Assembly: GCA_028274465.1 (NCBI GenBank)
Contig: CM051456.1
Location: forward strand, 88,770,753-88,834,752
Source of the DNA: Plantago ovata
Taxonomy: Eukaryota; Streptophyta; Magnoliopsida; Lamiales; Plantaginaceae
Length of the DNA: 64,000 nucleotides
Direction: 5' to 3'
In this document: positions 1-10,490 of the stretch, piece after piece
Layout of the letters: each line of letters opens with the position of its first letter
Position numbering within the stretch: position 1 is the stretch's first letter
Notes under the pieces: generated by a model
Told to the model about the DNA's origin: nothing
Seen by the model: only the letters and a program-made list of their open reading frames with translations
Database searches by the model: none
Position numbers and translations under genes: made by a program

Positions 1-727
1 GGAACTTCCCAGAGCCTGTTCTGGGGGTTCATAGCTTAGGAGATACTTTTTCATAGCAGTTTGGAGCTTGTAAGATCGCGATTCTTCGGAGACTGACAAC
101 CTTCGGTAACATTGTATCTTACAGTTTTTCTACTTATTTTTATATATCTTTCAACATGTTTTCTTCTATGATTTCTGTTGATTACATGACAACTATGAGT
201 AGCTAAACTTCTCGTTGGTGATAGTATGTGAATTCTTAGCGAAGGGTTGATAATTATGCTAATGGCTATATCGCGCATTATACTCCGTGTTATTGCTTTA
301 TTTCTTTGATCTATCTAAATCTCTATCTTCGTATTGTTTATTAATTATTGCACACAATTGGAAAATTCATTGGTCTTCGACCTATCTAAATCTTTATCTT
401 CGTAGTTTTTTATAATTACAACTGGACAATTCATTGATCAAAGATCTCCATGCAAAACCGAGAAATTTACGCATGATTATTAACCCGTTATGGTTTGAAG
501 GACCATACTATCACCAATCTCCATTATCTGTTAAGAAAAACCTTTGCTAAATCGTTTGTTGTTTTATATTCTAAATTAGATTAGATAAAGCTAGTTATAG
601 TCCTTAGAGATCGACACTCGAGGTTATTCTACTGCTACACTACGGTTTTCGTTGTAGTTGTGAATTGCCTTTGGCTAAATAACAAATTTATTTGATTGAT
701 CGAGTCTGACAAATTCTTGCATCATCA
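1..727 (+). repeat. 5' LTR of copy A (partial)
   Basis: It matches 5178-5904 almost base for base until the last ~35 bases, where the two LTRs differ clearly. It ends in ATCATCA just before the primer-binding site. The start of the LTR lies upstream of the window. An internal partial tandem duplication of about 60 bp occurs at roughly 303-450 (the phrase CTATCTAAATCT.TATCTTCG appears twice). Confidence 0.9.
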
Positions 728-730
728 AAT

Positions 731-748
731 TGGCGCCGCTGTCGGGGA
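731..748 (+). other. Primer-binding site, tRNA-Asp type
   Basis: TGGCGCCGCTGTCGGGGA lies three bases after the LTR end. It matches the complement of the 3' end of plant tRNA-Asp (TGGCGCCGTTGCCGGGGA) except at two positions. Athila elements are known to use this primer. Confidence 0.85.
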
Positions 749-872
749 CTGTACTCCTTTTTTCTGTTTAATTTGTTTATATTTTCAGCATTCAATTCCT
801 AGTTCTAGTAGTTTTAGTTTTCCTTTTTAATCTCTCTCTGATACTGCTTTCCTAGTCTGTTACAAATAGTGT

Positions 873-3023
873 ATGCCACATACACGATCTAGAGGAACAC
901 CGCTTGCTGATTCAATTGCTGAGATCGACAGAGTCTACCACCAAAGAAGGCGACTACTTCAAAGGCGTGAACTAGAGGAAATAGAGGATACCGATTTCTC
1001 TGAATCTCTACACAGTCTTTTCAAGGAAATCGACGGAATGGAAGAAGCTAGACCACTGAAAGCATGGGTTCAACCCTCCAAGGATCGTATGAGGGGACCG
1101 GCGATTGTTCTTTCGTCTGCAACTCGAGATCTGGAAATCAAGAACCACGCATTCCAACAACTTCCGAGGTTCTATCGCTTATCAAGGGAAGATGTGATGG
1201 GGTACTTGCACGATATCGATGATTTCGTCAACCAACTCCCACGACCCGGAGCTGAAATAACAACGGATGAATTGAGGATTAAGGTTTTTGCTATGGGACA
1301 TGGCGACAGAGCCAAGTCATGGTTGAGTTCTCTACCAGCAGGCTCGCTGGACACTTGGGAGAAGGTTTTTTCAGCATTCATGGAAAAATACTTCCCTCAC
1401 ACCTTGACTACCGCGCTCAAGGCGCAAATCACTGGATTCAAACAGGACTATGATGAGACCATCTACACCGTGTTTGAGAGGTTCCAAGATCTCACGAACA
1501 AGTGCCCTCACCATGGTTTTGAGCTTTCTGACCTAGTCCAACACTTCTACAATGGACTAACCTTCGAGAACCAACAAGTGGTGGATTTCCAATGTCGTGG
1601 CAATATTTGGGAGGAAACCGCAGAAGCCGTCTGGGCAGTTTTCGAAAGGCTTGCTAAGGGTTCGCAGTTCAAGGACCCAAGGGAAATGGTTAGGAGACGT
1701 GGACCTGAAGCTCCACCGACTCAAGAAGCCCCTATGTATAGGGGGAATGGGGATCAATTCGAGTGCTTTACCAACGAATTGAAGCAAGTCCTCAAGAGCG
1801 CCACTGGAACAACTGTTTCGAACGAAGTTTGCCGAATATGCAAGAACTATGGGCATGGAGCTCATATGTGTAGATCGGAGCTCGCTTATGATGATGGCAA
1901 CTGGGTTCAAGGAGGCGAAGAGGAAGCCTTTGCTACGGAGTTTAGTACTCAAGAAGCTAGCTACGGACAAGATGGTAGGAATCCTCGTGGTGGATTTTGG
2001 AGAAGAGGGTTCCGAAACAATCAAGGATATGCACCGGCTAGCCAAACTTATGGCCCTAACCAAGACCGTAGTAGGCTTAACTATGGTAATGACCACTGCG
2101 AAAACCCCGCTCCAAAAGAGCAACCGAAGTCGAAGTCGGCTCAACTGATGGAGAACTTGCAAAAGATGGTTGATCACACCCAAAGTTTTCTCAAGCGTTA
2201 TGAAGAAGATTCTGAGAAGACTAGGGCAAGGCTTGATAGGTTGGAAGAGAGCACTAGGCTTGCCCACCAAAAGATGCAAGAGTTGATCGACCGAGGAGCA
2301 AGTAGGGAACAAGGCAAGCTGCCTAGCAACACTGAGAAGTCAATGTCCATTACCATGGCGGGTGATCTACCTGTTGAAATCACCATCAAGAAGGTTGCTA
2401 AGTGCGGGTGTTGCAAGGGGGAAGTGCCCCCACAGGCTAAGGAAGAAGAGAAGGACCTTAGTTATGACGAGAGTGAAGAGGAGCAAGAGGATCCCGAGCC
2501 ACTCCCTCAAAGTTTCGATGTTAAGGTCGGGATTGGTGAGCTTAAAGATGTCCGTGCCACACTAGACACGGGATCCTACTCTAATGTGCTCCCTTTGAAT
2601 GTGTTTGAGAAGAGTAGCCTTGGAAAACTATCTGAGCATAAGGCTATTGTGCAACTGGCGGATGGATCCTTTGTGAGACCCGAATGCGTTGTGAAGAATG
2701 TATTGGTCAAGATTGATGAAACTTCTGTATACACCAATTTTGTAGTTATGTCGGCGTCTACACCTGGGACGGGGGATGTCATTCTCTTGGGGCGAACGTT
2801 CTTGACTAAGCTACGCTCCGTGATGGACATCTACCGAATGACTTGCACTATTGAGGTGGATGGCGAGCGACATGTGTTGCGAGCCATATCTGATCCGCCT
2901 GATAGTTCTCACACTACTCACTACTGTGGTCTTGCAGCCTATGTTCATTCTTATTCACAGGTTCGTGGCATGAGGAGGAGATCAATGAAGGGGAAGTCTA
3001 GTACCCTCAAGAAAAAGAGCTAG
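873..3023 (+). CDS. Gag-protease polyprotein of the Athila-like element, copy A
   Basis: This is an uninterrupted 716-codon frame that would form the virus-like particle and process Gag. In order it shows: a basic N-terminus; a Retrotrans_gag core at about residues 110-270, with the Athila-like phrases AKSWLSSLP and CPHHGF and a conserved FYNGL; a CCHC zinc knuckle CRICKNYGHGAHMC at about 320-333; a predicted coiled coil at about 420-475; an acidic segment at about 535-550; and a retropepsin-like aspartic protease with active-site DTGSYS at about 564-569 and a later LLGRTFL segment. The frame then stops. No pol follows in any frame. The ATG at 873 is the first in frame, about 125 bp after the primer site. 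The frame looks intact, so the product may still be made. The family call is firm from motifs; activity is unknown. Confidence 0.9.
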   Translation: MPHTRSRGTPLADSIAEIDRVYHQRRRLLQRRELEEIEDTDFSESLHSLFKEIDGMEEARPLKAWVQPSKDRMRGPAIVLSSATRDLEIKNHAFQQLPRFYRLSREDVMGYLHDIDDFVNQLPRPGAEITTDELRIKVFAMGHGDRAKSWLSSLPAGSLDTWEKVFSAFMEKYFPHTLTTALKAQITGFKQDYDETIYTVFERFQDLTNKCPHHGFELSDLVQHFYNGLTFENQQVVDFQCRGNIWEETAEAVWAVFERLAKGSQFKDPREMVRRRGPEAPPTQEAPMYRGNGDQFECFTNELKQVLKSATGTTVSNEVCRICKNYGHGAHMCRSELAYDDGNWVQGGEEEAFATEFSTQEASYGQDGRNPRGGFWRRGFRNNQGYAPASQTYGPNQDRSRLNYGNDHCENPAPKEQPKSKSAQLMENLQKMVDHTQSFLKRYEEDSEKTRARLDRLEESTRLAHQKMQELIDRGASREQGKLPSNTEKSMSITMAGDLPVEITIKKVAKCGCCKGEVPPQAKEEEKDLSYDESEEEQEDPEPLPQSFDVKVGIGELKDVRATLDTGSYSNVLPLNVFEKSSLGKLSEHKAIVQLADGSFVRPECVVKNVLVKIDETSVYTNFVVMSASTPGTGDVILLGRTFLTKLRSVMDIYRMTCTIEVDGERHVLRAISDPPDSSHTTHYCGLAAYVHSYSQVRGMRRRSMKGKSSTLKKKS

Positions 3024-4681
3024 GCGCAGACAGGAGTCGAGTCAAAGACTTTAAACAATGGCGCTATCCGGGAGGCAACCCAGAGTTTTTATCGCTTTCT
3101 TTACCGCTTTATTGCATGCATTCATACTTGAACAATTTGCTTTTCACATGTCCACTCTCAGCCAACCGAGGTCAAACCGTTCGGTAACATCTAGTATCAC
3201 TTCTTATTACTCATTCTCTTTTGCTAGGGGCTAGCTTAAGAATCATAAGGGGGATGGGATGTGAACCGCGATGTTAAGTATTGTTTGTCTTTGTGTTGAT
3301 TAGTATCTTGTTCTTTGTTTGCATTTTCATTTGCACGTTTACTGCTTTCTTAGTTTTTTAGGTTGCATTCACTGCATTCATCCTAGGATAGTCTTGCATG
3401 TTTTATATAGAGTTTATTGCCGAATTTTTTGAACTTTTTTATTGGGTAGATCAACTAACTATGTCATTAATCATATGCTTCATCTCTATGAATTTGTTTG
3501 AGGTTTTTCTCGCTTGGCTTGTCACATTTATGTATTGCACTTAGTTAAGCTTGGTAGTCTCGACATCACTTAGTGGTGTTTTCTCTACTGCGGTTCACGA
3601 AGGCCTTTATAATAGGATGATGCATGTTAGGATCTTATGGTTGTTTTCCCGAGTAATTATGTACCTAAGAGGCAACAAGTCTTCACCATGCTTTGAGATT
3701 GCTAAATGCCTAGGAAGGAGGTAGTGTGAGGTTGTGTGATCCTTTGTTTATAACCTATTCTTCCGAATAGGTTTGGGCAGGGGGTTACACTATCATTAGA
3801 CTTGTTTTTCGTTTTTCATTTTCGTATTGTGAGTTTATTTTTCCTTTCTCGTAAATTTTGTACTCCAACCTATTCTTTCGAATAGGTTTGGGGAAGTCGT
3901 TTGTCATTTTTGTTTCACTTTTCGTTATGCTACTGCTGGCTAAAAAAAAAATCGAAAAAAAGAAAGAAAAATTCCAGGAAAAATGAAAAAACAAAGAAAA
4001 AAAAGAAACTGGAAAGAAAAAAAAGAAAAGACCCCAAAAAAGCAAAGAAGGGTCCAAAAAATGAAAGCCAAATAGCAGTTTAGCAAAGTGTTGTGTCTCA
4101 TTTCCCAATTCTTGTAATGTTCGTAATCGTGTTTGTAATTTTCTATCTTGTCTTTTTTTTTTTTGAGTGTCATCTGTTCTAGACCACCCTCGTCCTGCCA
4201 TTCAGGAAGTGGTGAATAGCTTAAGGCTTTGCTTGAGAGATGGGTAGAATAGGGGAGTGTTATCTTTTATAGGGAACCCTCCTTCGTTTGATGAGAGCCA
4301 GTACTGGTTCGACCTCTTTGAGGAAAAGTCTTAACTTGGTGAACAGTAGTAAGTCCTCAGTTTCATAGGCACGGGACAACCATTCGTATCTTAACATGTT
4401 TCATTACGTCGTCACTGACTAGGTCCAGGTAGAGAATGTTACGAGAGACTATCTTGTCTTAACATAAGTACTTATGTGGATGTGTATGAGTCAATCGAGA
4501 CATTCTTCAACCTATATTTATGTTTTGATTTATATGGTTTTTGTTCATATGTTTTTTGATAGATTCAGTAGATTAGTTCATTTTATTTGGCATGAGACTC
4601 CATTTTATGTGTTGCATTGTTTTTTGCATTAGAGTCTAGCTTAGTTGCTTGAGGACAAGCAAAGGTTCGGTTTGGGGAGTT
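3024..4681 (+). other. Non-coding 3' internal region of copy A
   Basis: No credible gene is seen. The region includes a repeated phrase CCTATTC(T/A)TTCGAATAGG (3758-3773 and 3869-3885, each a small palindrome around TTCGAA) and an A-rich purine tract at 3932-4070. It also has a terminal segment that matches 58678-60261 on the opposite strand. Relative to copy B, about 1.87 kb is absent here at about 3150. Confidence 0.8.
4668..4681 (+). other. Polypurine tract of copy A
   Basis: The run TCGGTTTGGGGAGTT immediately precedes the LTR start TGATGA. It is the expected plus-strand primer position and is conserved at the same place in copy B. Confidence 0.7.
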
Positions 4682-5904
4682 TGATGAATGTGTATTTTAC
4701 ACTTTCATTTGAGTCTTTTTCACTATTTTAGCTATCCTCTATGTTAATTTAGCTATATTTTAGTGCATTTTATTAGAATAGTGTCACGTTTCCCTTTAGT
4801 TTTCATTTTACAGGTTTTGGTTGAAAAACGAGGTTTTCCGGGCAATTATATTGAAGTTGACAAGGAATTGGTGTTCCAAGAGCCTAATTTGAGTATCTGA
4901 AGGTTTCCGGATAGGATTTGAAGTCTAGGGTCGAATCTGGAGGTTAGAAGGCCACTAGAAGTCAAAAACCGAGTCCGAAAAAGGGAAGAAATCCAAAAAT
5001 GCGTAAATTCCCGAAAATTACTCCCGGGCGAATCGCCCCACACCAGGCGACTCGCCCGGTGTGTGGGGCCCTTCGCCCCACACTAATTCGAAGCCTATAT
5101 ATAGTTGCTCAGTTTTTTTCTCCGATTTTCATACTTTTCCAGACCTATTCTCTCACCTTTCTCTGTAGTTTTAGGTAGGAACTTCCCAGAGCCTGTTCTG
5201 GGGGTTCATAGCTTAGGAGATACTTTTTCATAGCAGTTTGGAGCTTGTAAGATCGCGATTCTTCGGAGACTGACAACCTTCGGTAACATTGTATCTTACA
5301 GTTTTTCTACTTATTTTTATATATCTTTCAACATGTTTTCTTCTATGATTTCTGTTGATTGCATGACAACTATGAGTAGCTAAACTTCTCGTTGGTGATA
5401 GTATGTGAATTCTTAGCGAAGGGTTGATAATTATGCTAATGGCTATATCGCGCATTATACTCCGTGTTATTGCTTTATTTCTTTGATCTAATCTAAATCT
5501 CTATCTTCGTATTGTTGATTAATTATTGCACACAATTGGACAATTCATTGGTCTTCGACCTATCTAAATCTTTATCTTCGTAGTGTTTGATAATTACAAC
5601 TGGACAATTCATTGATCAAAGATCTCCATGCAAAACCGAGGAACTTACGCATGATTATTAACCCGTTATGCTTTGAAGGACCATACTATCACCAATCTCC
5701 ATTATCTGTTAAGAAAAACCTTTGCTAAATCATTTGCTGTTTTATATTCTAAATTAGATTAGATAAAGCTAGTTATAGTCCTTAGAGATCGACACTCGAG
5801 GTTATTCTACTGCTACACTACGGTTCTCGTTGTAGTTGTGAATTGCCTTTGGCTAAATAACAAATTTATTTGATAATCCGGAACTGACAATCCGCGCATC
5901 ATCA
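4682..5904 (+). repeat. 3' LTR of copy A (complete, 1223 bp)
   Basis: It begins TGATGA after the polypurine tract and ends TCATCA at 5904, where LINE sequence resumes. It contains GC-rich palindromes of the form GGGCGA(A/C)TCGCCC at about 5031-5086, just upstream of the TATA box. The 727 bases present in the 5' LTR agree except near the end. Confidence 0.92.
5096..5103 (+). promoter_or_regulatory. TATA box of the copy A LTR promoter
   Basis: TATATATA followed by a pyrimidine-rich stretch lies in the LTR right after the GC palindromes. The same box is found in copy B at 58224-58231 on the minus strand. U3/R position is inferred from spacing. Confidence 0.6.
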
Positions 5905-7766
5905 CTTGTCACATGTGATTTTAATGTGATAGGTCTCTCACATGAAAAGCAAGGTGGTCGTGTTGCAAATGTGAACAGGCTTTTATCATTCCAACAGAGA
6001 TTTGAGCATTGCATATTAGTAGATTTGGGTTTTAAGGGTCCTCATTTCACTTGGACAAATAAAAGGGAAGATGGGAGGCTGATAAAAGAACGTATAGATC
6101 GGGCTCTAGCAAACTTGGAATGGATGGAGAAATTTCCAGAGCATTGCGTAATCCACTTACCCTGAACTCATGGAGACCACCACCCCGTTATGACATCATG
6201 CTTTGGGCTGGACAAACCGATTGAGAATAAACCGTTTAGATTCGAGGCTGCTTGGTCTTTTCATGAGGAGTGTGAACCTATTCTCAGACATTTATGGCAG
6301 AATAGTGGAGGTATCTTGGAGGCAATATGTAAGGTACCAGATACTATGATCCCTTGGAATGAAGAGAGGTTTGAAAATATCTTTTGGAGGAAGAAAAAGA
6401 TTAAATCGAGGCTGGAAGGGGTGCAAAGATCGTTAGGGCAGCGATACAATGGGTTTTTGGCTGGGCTGGAATCTGACTTGATTAAAGAATATAATGATAT
6501 CTTACAGCAGGAAGAGATATTTTGATATCAAAAATCTCAGGTCAAATGGTTGGTGGATGGTGAGCACAATACGAAATTCTTCCATCAATCTACTCTAACA
6601 AGAAGACGGAGGAACAAGATTATGGCTTTGAAAATAAGTGATGAATGAGTCAGAGACGATGTTGTCCTAAGAACACATGCCGTGGATATTTCCAAAGTTA
6701 ATTTTCAAATAGCACAAATACTCCCCACAAGCAGAGACCTCGACTGCCTGTGTCTAAATTCCAGCCAAAAATCCAGCCGGCAAATTTGGCAATTGTGACA
6801 CGAATTGTAGATATGAAGGAGTTAAAAATGGTGGTTTGGGCTACGAATGGGTACAAGGCACTAGGTCCTGATGGACTTCAAGCGATTTTCTACCAGAAAG
6901 GATGGGGTTGGATATCTGAGTCCTTATTAAACTTCATGCAGGAAACATCCAGAAACAGAAAATTTGACATAAGTTTATGCGCAACACACTTATGTATAAT
7001 TCCTAAGGTACCGTCTCATACCTTAATTTCTGAATATCAACCTATATCTCTTTGTAATGTGATTTATAAGTTCATCACTAAATGCATTACTATGAGATTG
7101 AAAGATATAATGCCATCTCTTATCGCTCCAACCTAATCGAGCTTTATTAAGGGGAGAAGTACTCAAGATAACATCTTTGTACTCCAAGAACTCCTACACT
7201 CTCTTCGGGCAAAAAAGAAGAATAAGGTGGGGTGCATGGTCATGAAGCTAGATTTGGAAAAGGCGTATGACAAGGTTAATTGGGAATTCTTAGAAGAAAC
7301 TTTGATTTACTATAAATTCCCAGCTGAGCTAGTAGAATTAATCATGTTTTGTGTCCAACATGCTTCTACTAAAATCCTTTGGAATGGCGAACCTTTGGAT
7401 CCTTTTCTGCATTCTTGTGGCTTACGCCATGGGGACCCTTTATCACCATATTTATTTGTGTTGTGTGTTGAAAGATTAGCATATCTGATCTTAGAGGAGG
7501 TTGAGAAGAAAAAATGGAGCCCTATAATTCCGTGCAGAAATGGACCTGCCTTGTCCCATTTATTTTTAGCCGGTGACTTGATACTTATGGGTAAGGCAAC
7601 AATTCAGAATGCCAATACAATTCGTAGGGTACTGGATAAATTTTGCGTAGCCTCTGTTTTAAAATTAAATCCTTCAAAATCGAAGGTATTTTTTTCCAAA
7701 AGAGGAGGTGCAGAACTGAAGAGAGCGGTTAGTGATTGCTATTTTCATCCTCACATAAACAAATAA
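5905..7766 (+). pseudogene. Dead L1-type LINE fragment (endonuclease and reverse transcriptase)
   Basis: Broken frames give pieces of a plant L1 ORF2 in order. The first is the C-terminal part of the AP endonuclease (a degraded GDFN as CDFN at about 5913, then PHFTWTN and RIDRALAN at 5926-6165). Next is a linker (6190-6525), the RT N-part (6750-7136, with ALGPDGLQ and YQPISLCNV), then RT core (7227-7766, with KLDLEKAYDKVNWEFL and GLRHGDPLSPYLFVLC). The catalytic FADD-type motif reads LAGD, so the enzyme is dead. Several stops and frameshifts separate the pieces. The 5' part is cut off by the LTR at 5904. The 3' part ends near 7750 before the usual RNase H and poly(A) parts; no target-site duplication could be set. 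Confidence 0.85.
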
Positions 7767-8212
7767 ATATTTACGGGGAGTTATGACATTATATATTGTT
7801 ATTAAGATTATTTCCATATTTTTTTCTTCAATATTAATAGCATTACCAAAGGAGAGGTATAATTATGACCATTCCATAATATTTGCTGGCTAGGCGATCC
7901 GAAATAGTTATGATGACGAATTTATTTTGACGCGAGCTATAATTATTCAATTTCAAATCTTAGATAAAGTAACTAATCTGATCCACATGGTGATGTTCTG
8001 ATTTTAAAAATATGTAATTGACAAGCGTTGAAGATGAGAGTAAAGGCTGAAAATGACAAGTGTGGATGGTGTTATATGCATTCTAATACATGCATTGACA
8101 AGTGTTTGTCACAATTCATGCAATGCTTCTATCAATATAGGCTTCCATCTAAATCCTACTTCATTCACATTCTTCTTCATTTAATTGCTTCTTTACTCAA
8201 AGTCTATTCACT
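7767..8212 (+). other. AT-rich interval upstream of the two-exon gene
   Basis: There is no coding frame of note. At about 7862-7915 it carries a stretch (CCATTCCATAA, GGCGATCCGAA) resembling the left arm of hairpin H6 at 10154-10211. This suggests the hairpin array once extended this far or was rearranged. The last 100 bases are pyrimidine-rich and could be promoter and 5' UTR of the gene at 8213. Confidence 0.5.
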
Positions 8213-8688
8213 ATGAATCAGTACCCTCAGTTTGAGGCAAGGTTTGATAGAAATCTCAAATTTATGCTAACAAACGGAGTCAGGTATTTTACTATTGATA
8301 AAAATCTTTTTTGTTGAATATATTTATCCTGTGTTTTCTCCACTAAATTTAGTTTGAAAACAGGTATTACGAAGCAAATGGAAGAGAGGATTCTAACCCT
8401 ACTTTGCTTAGCAAGCCTTTGGATGTCAAGGAGAAGGCCGAAATCTATGAGCACCACTACGATCCCAGCTTCCAAGCTGCTCAAGTTGTTGCACAGCTTC
8501 ATCTCATCTATCTCGAACATCCTGTGATTGAGCAAACCGTCAAACATCTTAAGCAAAAAATATTAAACATGGAAAAACGAAACATTGAAAGGGGGTGTGC
8601 CGAAGTTTTCAACTACAACTATAAAATTGAGTGTTGCGGTCAATTGACTGAAATGTTGGCTCGATTTTGCCGATACGATTGGAATTGA
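8213..8688 (+). CDS. Two-exon gene for a 131-residue protein of unknown function
   Basis: I do not recognise this protein. Exon 1 is 8213-8283 (starts MNQYPQFEARF) and exon 2 is 8364-8688 (ends CRYDWN, stop TGA/TAA context at 8686-8688). The 80-bp intron begins GTATTTTAC and ends AAACAG. Joining the exons restores one frame of 132 codons including stop, which supports the model. The product is charged and probably helical (alternating K/E around KEKAEIYEHH and KHLKQKILNMEK), with four cysteines in the last third, and has no signal peptide or membrane segment. It stands just upstream of the hairpin array and shares no obvious repeat with it. It may be a real small gene, or a fragment captured by a transposon. 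No TATA box close upstream is convincing. Confidence 0.5.
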
Positions 8689-8958
8689 ATCGATTATGAT
8701 GGATCAAGTTCAAGAATCACGGTGAACATCTATGTTGTTGAATTTCAATAAGTGAAGTTGTTATTATAACAACAACACTTTGTCTTTTTTTTGTTCCGTT
8801 TGTTTTGTTTTCCATTAGTGTGTAATAAAAACATTCACCGAAGGAGTGGTATGAAATAAACATTCGAGATCAATTATTTTCATCATAACATCCTTTTAAA
8901 GAACATATACTATATCATGAAATTAAATAGATAAAATAATAAATATTTAATGAAAAAT
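8689..8958. other. AT-rich spacer between the two-exon gene and the hairpin array
   Basis: There are no ORFs. It includes one copy of the spacer phrase TTTTCATCATAACA (about 8878-8890) that recurs after each hairpin, so the array's repeating architecture may begin here. Confidence 0.4.
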
Positions 8959-8997
8959 TTGTTGTGTTCAGTAAGTCACAATATATTTGCCCCTTTC

Positions 8998-9090
8998 AAT
9001 AGAACCGTTGATGGTTGAGGATAATATTTATGCATTACTTTTAAAGTGTTAACGTCTAATAGTCACCCTAAAAAACCACCGGTTCAATTG
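8998..9090. repeat. Hairpin H1
   Basis: Arms at 8998-9039 and 9048-9090 (GAACCGTTGATGG against CCACCGGTTC) with many mismatches and GU-compatible pairs. It is the weakest stem of the set and is homologous to H3. Confidence 0.45.
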
Positions 9091-9240
9091 CCACGGTGCA
9101 ACCATTGTTATCACTTTCATCATAACACAAAGTTTAGGGATATTAGTTAAAATATATATGTATTGAAATATAAATTAATTTTTAAAATAAAATTACAACT
9201 ATGAGTTAATCAGATACAAATAACCCTTTATTGAAACTTA

Positions 9241-9335
9241 GATAATCCAAGAAGCTTCCGGTAAAGGCAATATTCTTATTATTTCCATCTAATCAACATA
9301 TAATAATGACTTCACCGGAGGCTACTTGCATTATC
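9241..9335. repeat. Hairpin H2
   Basis: Arms at 9241-9271 and 9305-9335 (GATAATCCAAGAAGCTTCCG against CGGAGGCTACTTGCATTATC). The stem is about 31 bp, with mismatches at a few places. It is homologous to H9. Confidence 0.6.
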
Positions 9336-9434
9336 GTAGTACAAGGATTATTATCTCATCATCAAGTACAAAGAATATAGTTGTTAAGTCGAGTAAATCA
9401 TGTTCAGTAGGATGCAATCTATTTGACCCTTTCA

Positions 9435-9524
9435 ATACAACTGGTGAATATTGATAATAACTTTTAAGCATTAATTTTAATTTATTGATGCATAATAGTA
9501 ATTATCAACATACACCAGTTGTAT
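9435..9524. repeat. Hairpin H3
   Basis: Arms at 9435-9474 and 9482-9524 (ATACAACTGGTGAATATTGA against the complement ending ACACCAGTTGTAT). This is about 40 paired positions around a very short loop, one of the longest stems. Confidence 0.65.
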
Positions 9525-9650
9525 AACCATGGTGCAATGATTGTCATCGTTTTCATCATCACACAAATAAGTCGTAACAAATGAAATAACAATTCCTATC
9601 ACAATTATATATTTTATTGAATAATGTTCAAACATTTCAATGTTTTAGGA

Positions 9651-9747
9651 CAATGTCACACGTATCTGCTTGAGTAACTATTACTTTGAATGGAATCATT
9701 CAAAATATGTAATAAGGACTTCAAGGAGATACGTGCGCCATGGTCAC
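9651..9747. repeat. Hairpin H4
   Basis: Arms at 9651-9684 and 9709-9747 (GTCACACGTATCTGCTTGAG against CTTCAAGGAGATACGTGCG). The core CACGTATCT.CTTGA pairs cleanly. Confidence 0.6.
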
Positions 9748-10033
9748 ATTTTCATATAAATTGATTTTGTCATCATAACACTATTTTGAAAAACATACAT
9801 TACAACATGAAAATATACATCAAAACTATGGTTTAAAGTAAAGTAAAATGATATCAAATATAAAATATGAAATGGTAAAATATGAAAAGGTAGAATGTGT
9901 TAATCAAATTCGGTATTCAAGTTCAAACTATAGGAGAATAGAAATGTGCTCAGTATGCGGATTGATAAAAGATTACAAATAGTTTTTTAATAAGAAAACT
10001 GAAAACTAACACTTACAATTATTGTTTACATGA

Positions 10034-10112
10034 TACAAGCACAATGTCCCAAGCGGAACTGCATGCTCTTAATGTAAGTGCAGACGGCGCCGGTTGGGAC
10101 AGTGTGTTTGTA
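10034..10112. repeat. Hairpin H5
   Basis: Arms at 10034-10056 and 10091-10112 (ACAAGCACAATGTCCCAA against TTGGGACAGTGTGTTTGT). A 20-22 bp stem with two or three mismatches. An outer CACTTACA/TGTAAGTG pair flanks the loop side. Confidence 0.65.
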
Positions 10113-10153
10113 CTTTTATTCAGTGCAAACCTTATTAATTGCAAGTGACATTG

Positions 10154-10283
10154 TTTCCATTCCATCATAATTTGTGGCCCGGCGATCCGAATCACTATAC
10201 ATGACAGGGACCTTTACTGGGATGTAATGGTACCTGTCACGGATAGTGAGTCGAAACGCAGAGCCACAAAAAATGATGGAAAG
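10154..10283. repeat. Hairpin H6 (longest stem)
   Basis: Arms at 10154-10211 and 10230-10283 pair over about 55 positions (for example TCACTATACATGACAGG against CCTGTCACGGATAGTGA, and TTTGTGGC against GCCACAAA). Mismatches are scattered and the loop is about 18 bases. The left arm has a diverged relative at 7862-7915. Confidence 0.75.
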
Positions 10284-10338
10284 GATTTAAGGATATAGTT
10301 GTGTTCAGTAAATTCAAATCTTATTAACTATGTTTGAT

Positions 10339-10424
10339 GTCCACCATTTGAGAAGTTCCGCCTATTATTACGTTGAATGCAAATGAGTTAACATTAAATA
10401 GGCAGAACTCCTTCAATGGTGGCC
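10339..10424. repeat. Hairpin H7
   Basis: Arms at 10339-10374 and 10387-10424 (CCACCATTTGAGAAGTTCCG against GCAGAACTCCTTCAATGGTG). The stem is about 35 bp with small bulges. Confidence 0.65.
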
Positions 10425-10490
10425 ATAAAAAGACCTAAGTATGCTACAACATTTGCTATGGGTATACAACTACAGAACTGTGAAATTTAG

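Larger units (their letters stand above)
1..5904 (+). mobile_element. Athila-like non-autonomous LTR retrotransposon, copy A (gag-protease only)
   Basis: The element has a partial 5' LTR (its start lies outside the window), a primer-binding site, one gag-protease ORF, a long non-coding 3' part, a polypurine tract and a complete 3' LTR. No reverse transcriptase, RNase H or integrase reading frame is present between the protease and the 3' LTR, so mobility would need enzymes from another element. The gag resembles Athila Gag, and the primer site fits tRNA-Asp as in Athila. The LTRs begin TGATGA and end TCATCA. It is inserted in a LINE, whose sequence resumes at 5905. A second copy lies inverted at 57416-64000. 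The arrangement matches what is called TR-GAG or a gag-pro non-autonomous derivative; that lineage assignment is inference. Confidence 0.88.

Noticed and set aside
1557..2312. 251-codon minus-strand frame, with a twin in copy B
   Set aside because: It is the antisense shadow of gag. Both copies keep it only because gag itself is open.
3785..4201. Phe/Lys-rich frames on both strands near 3785-4201 and 59186-59504
   Set aside because: They are translations of the purine/pyrimidine tract of the Athila-like element.
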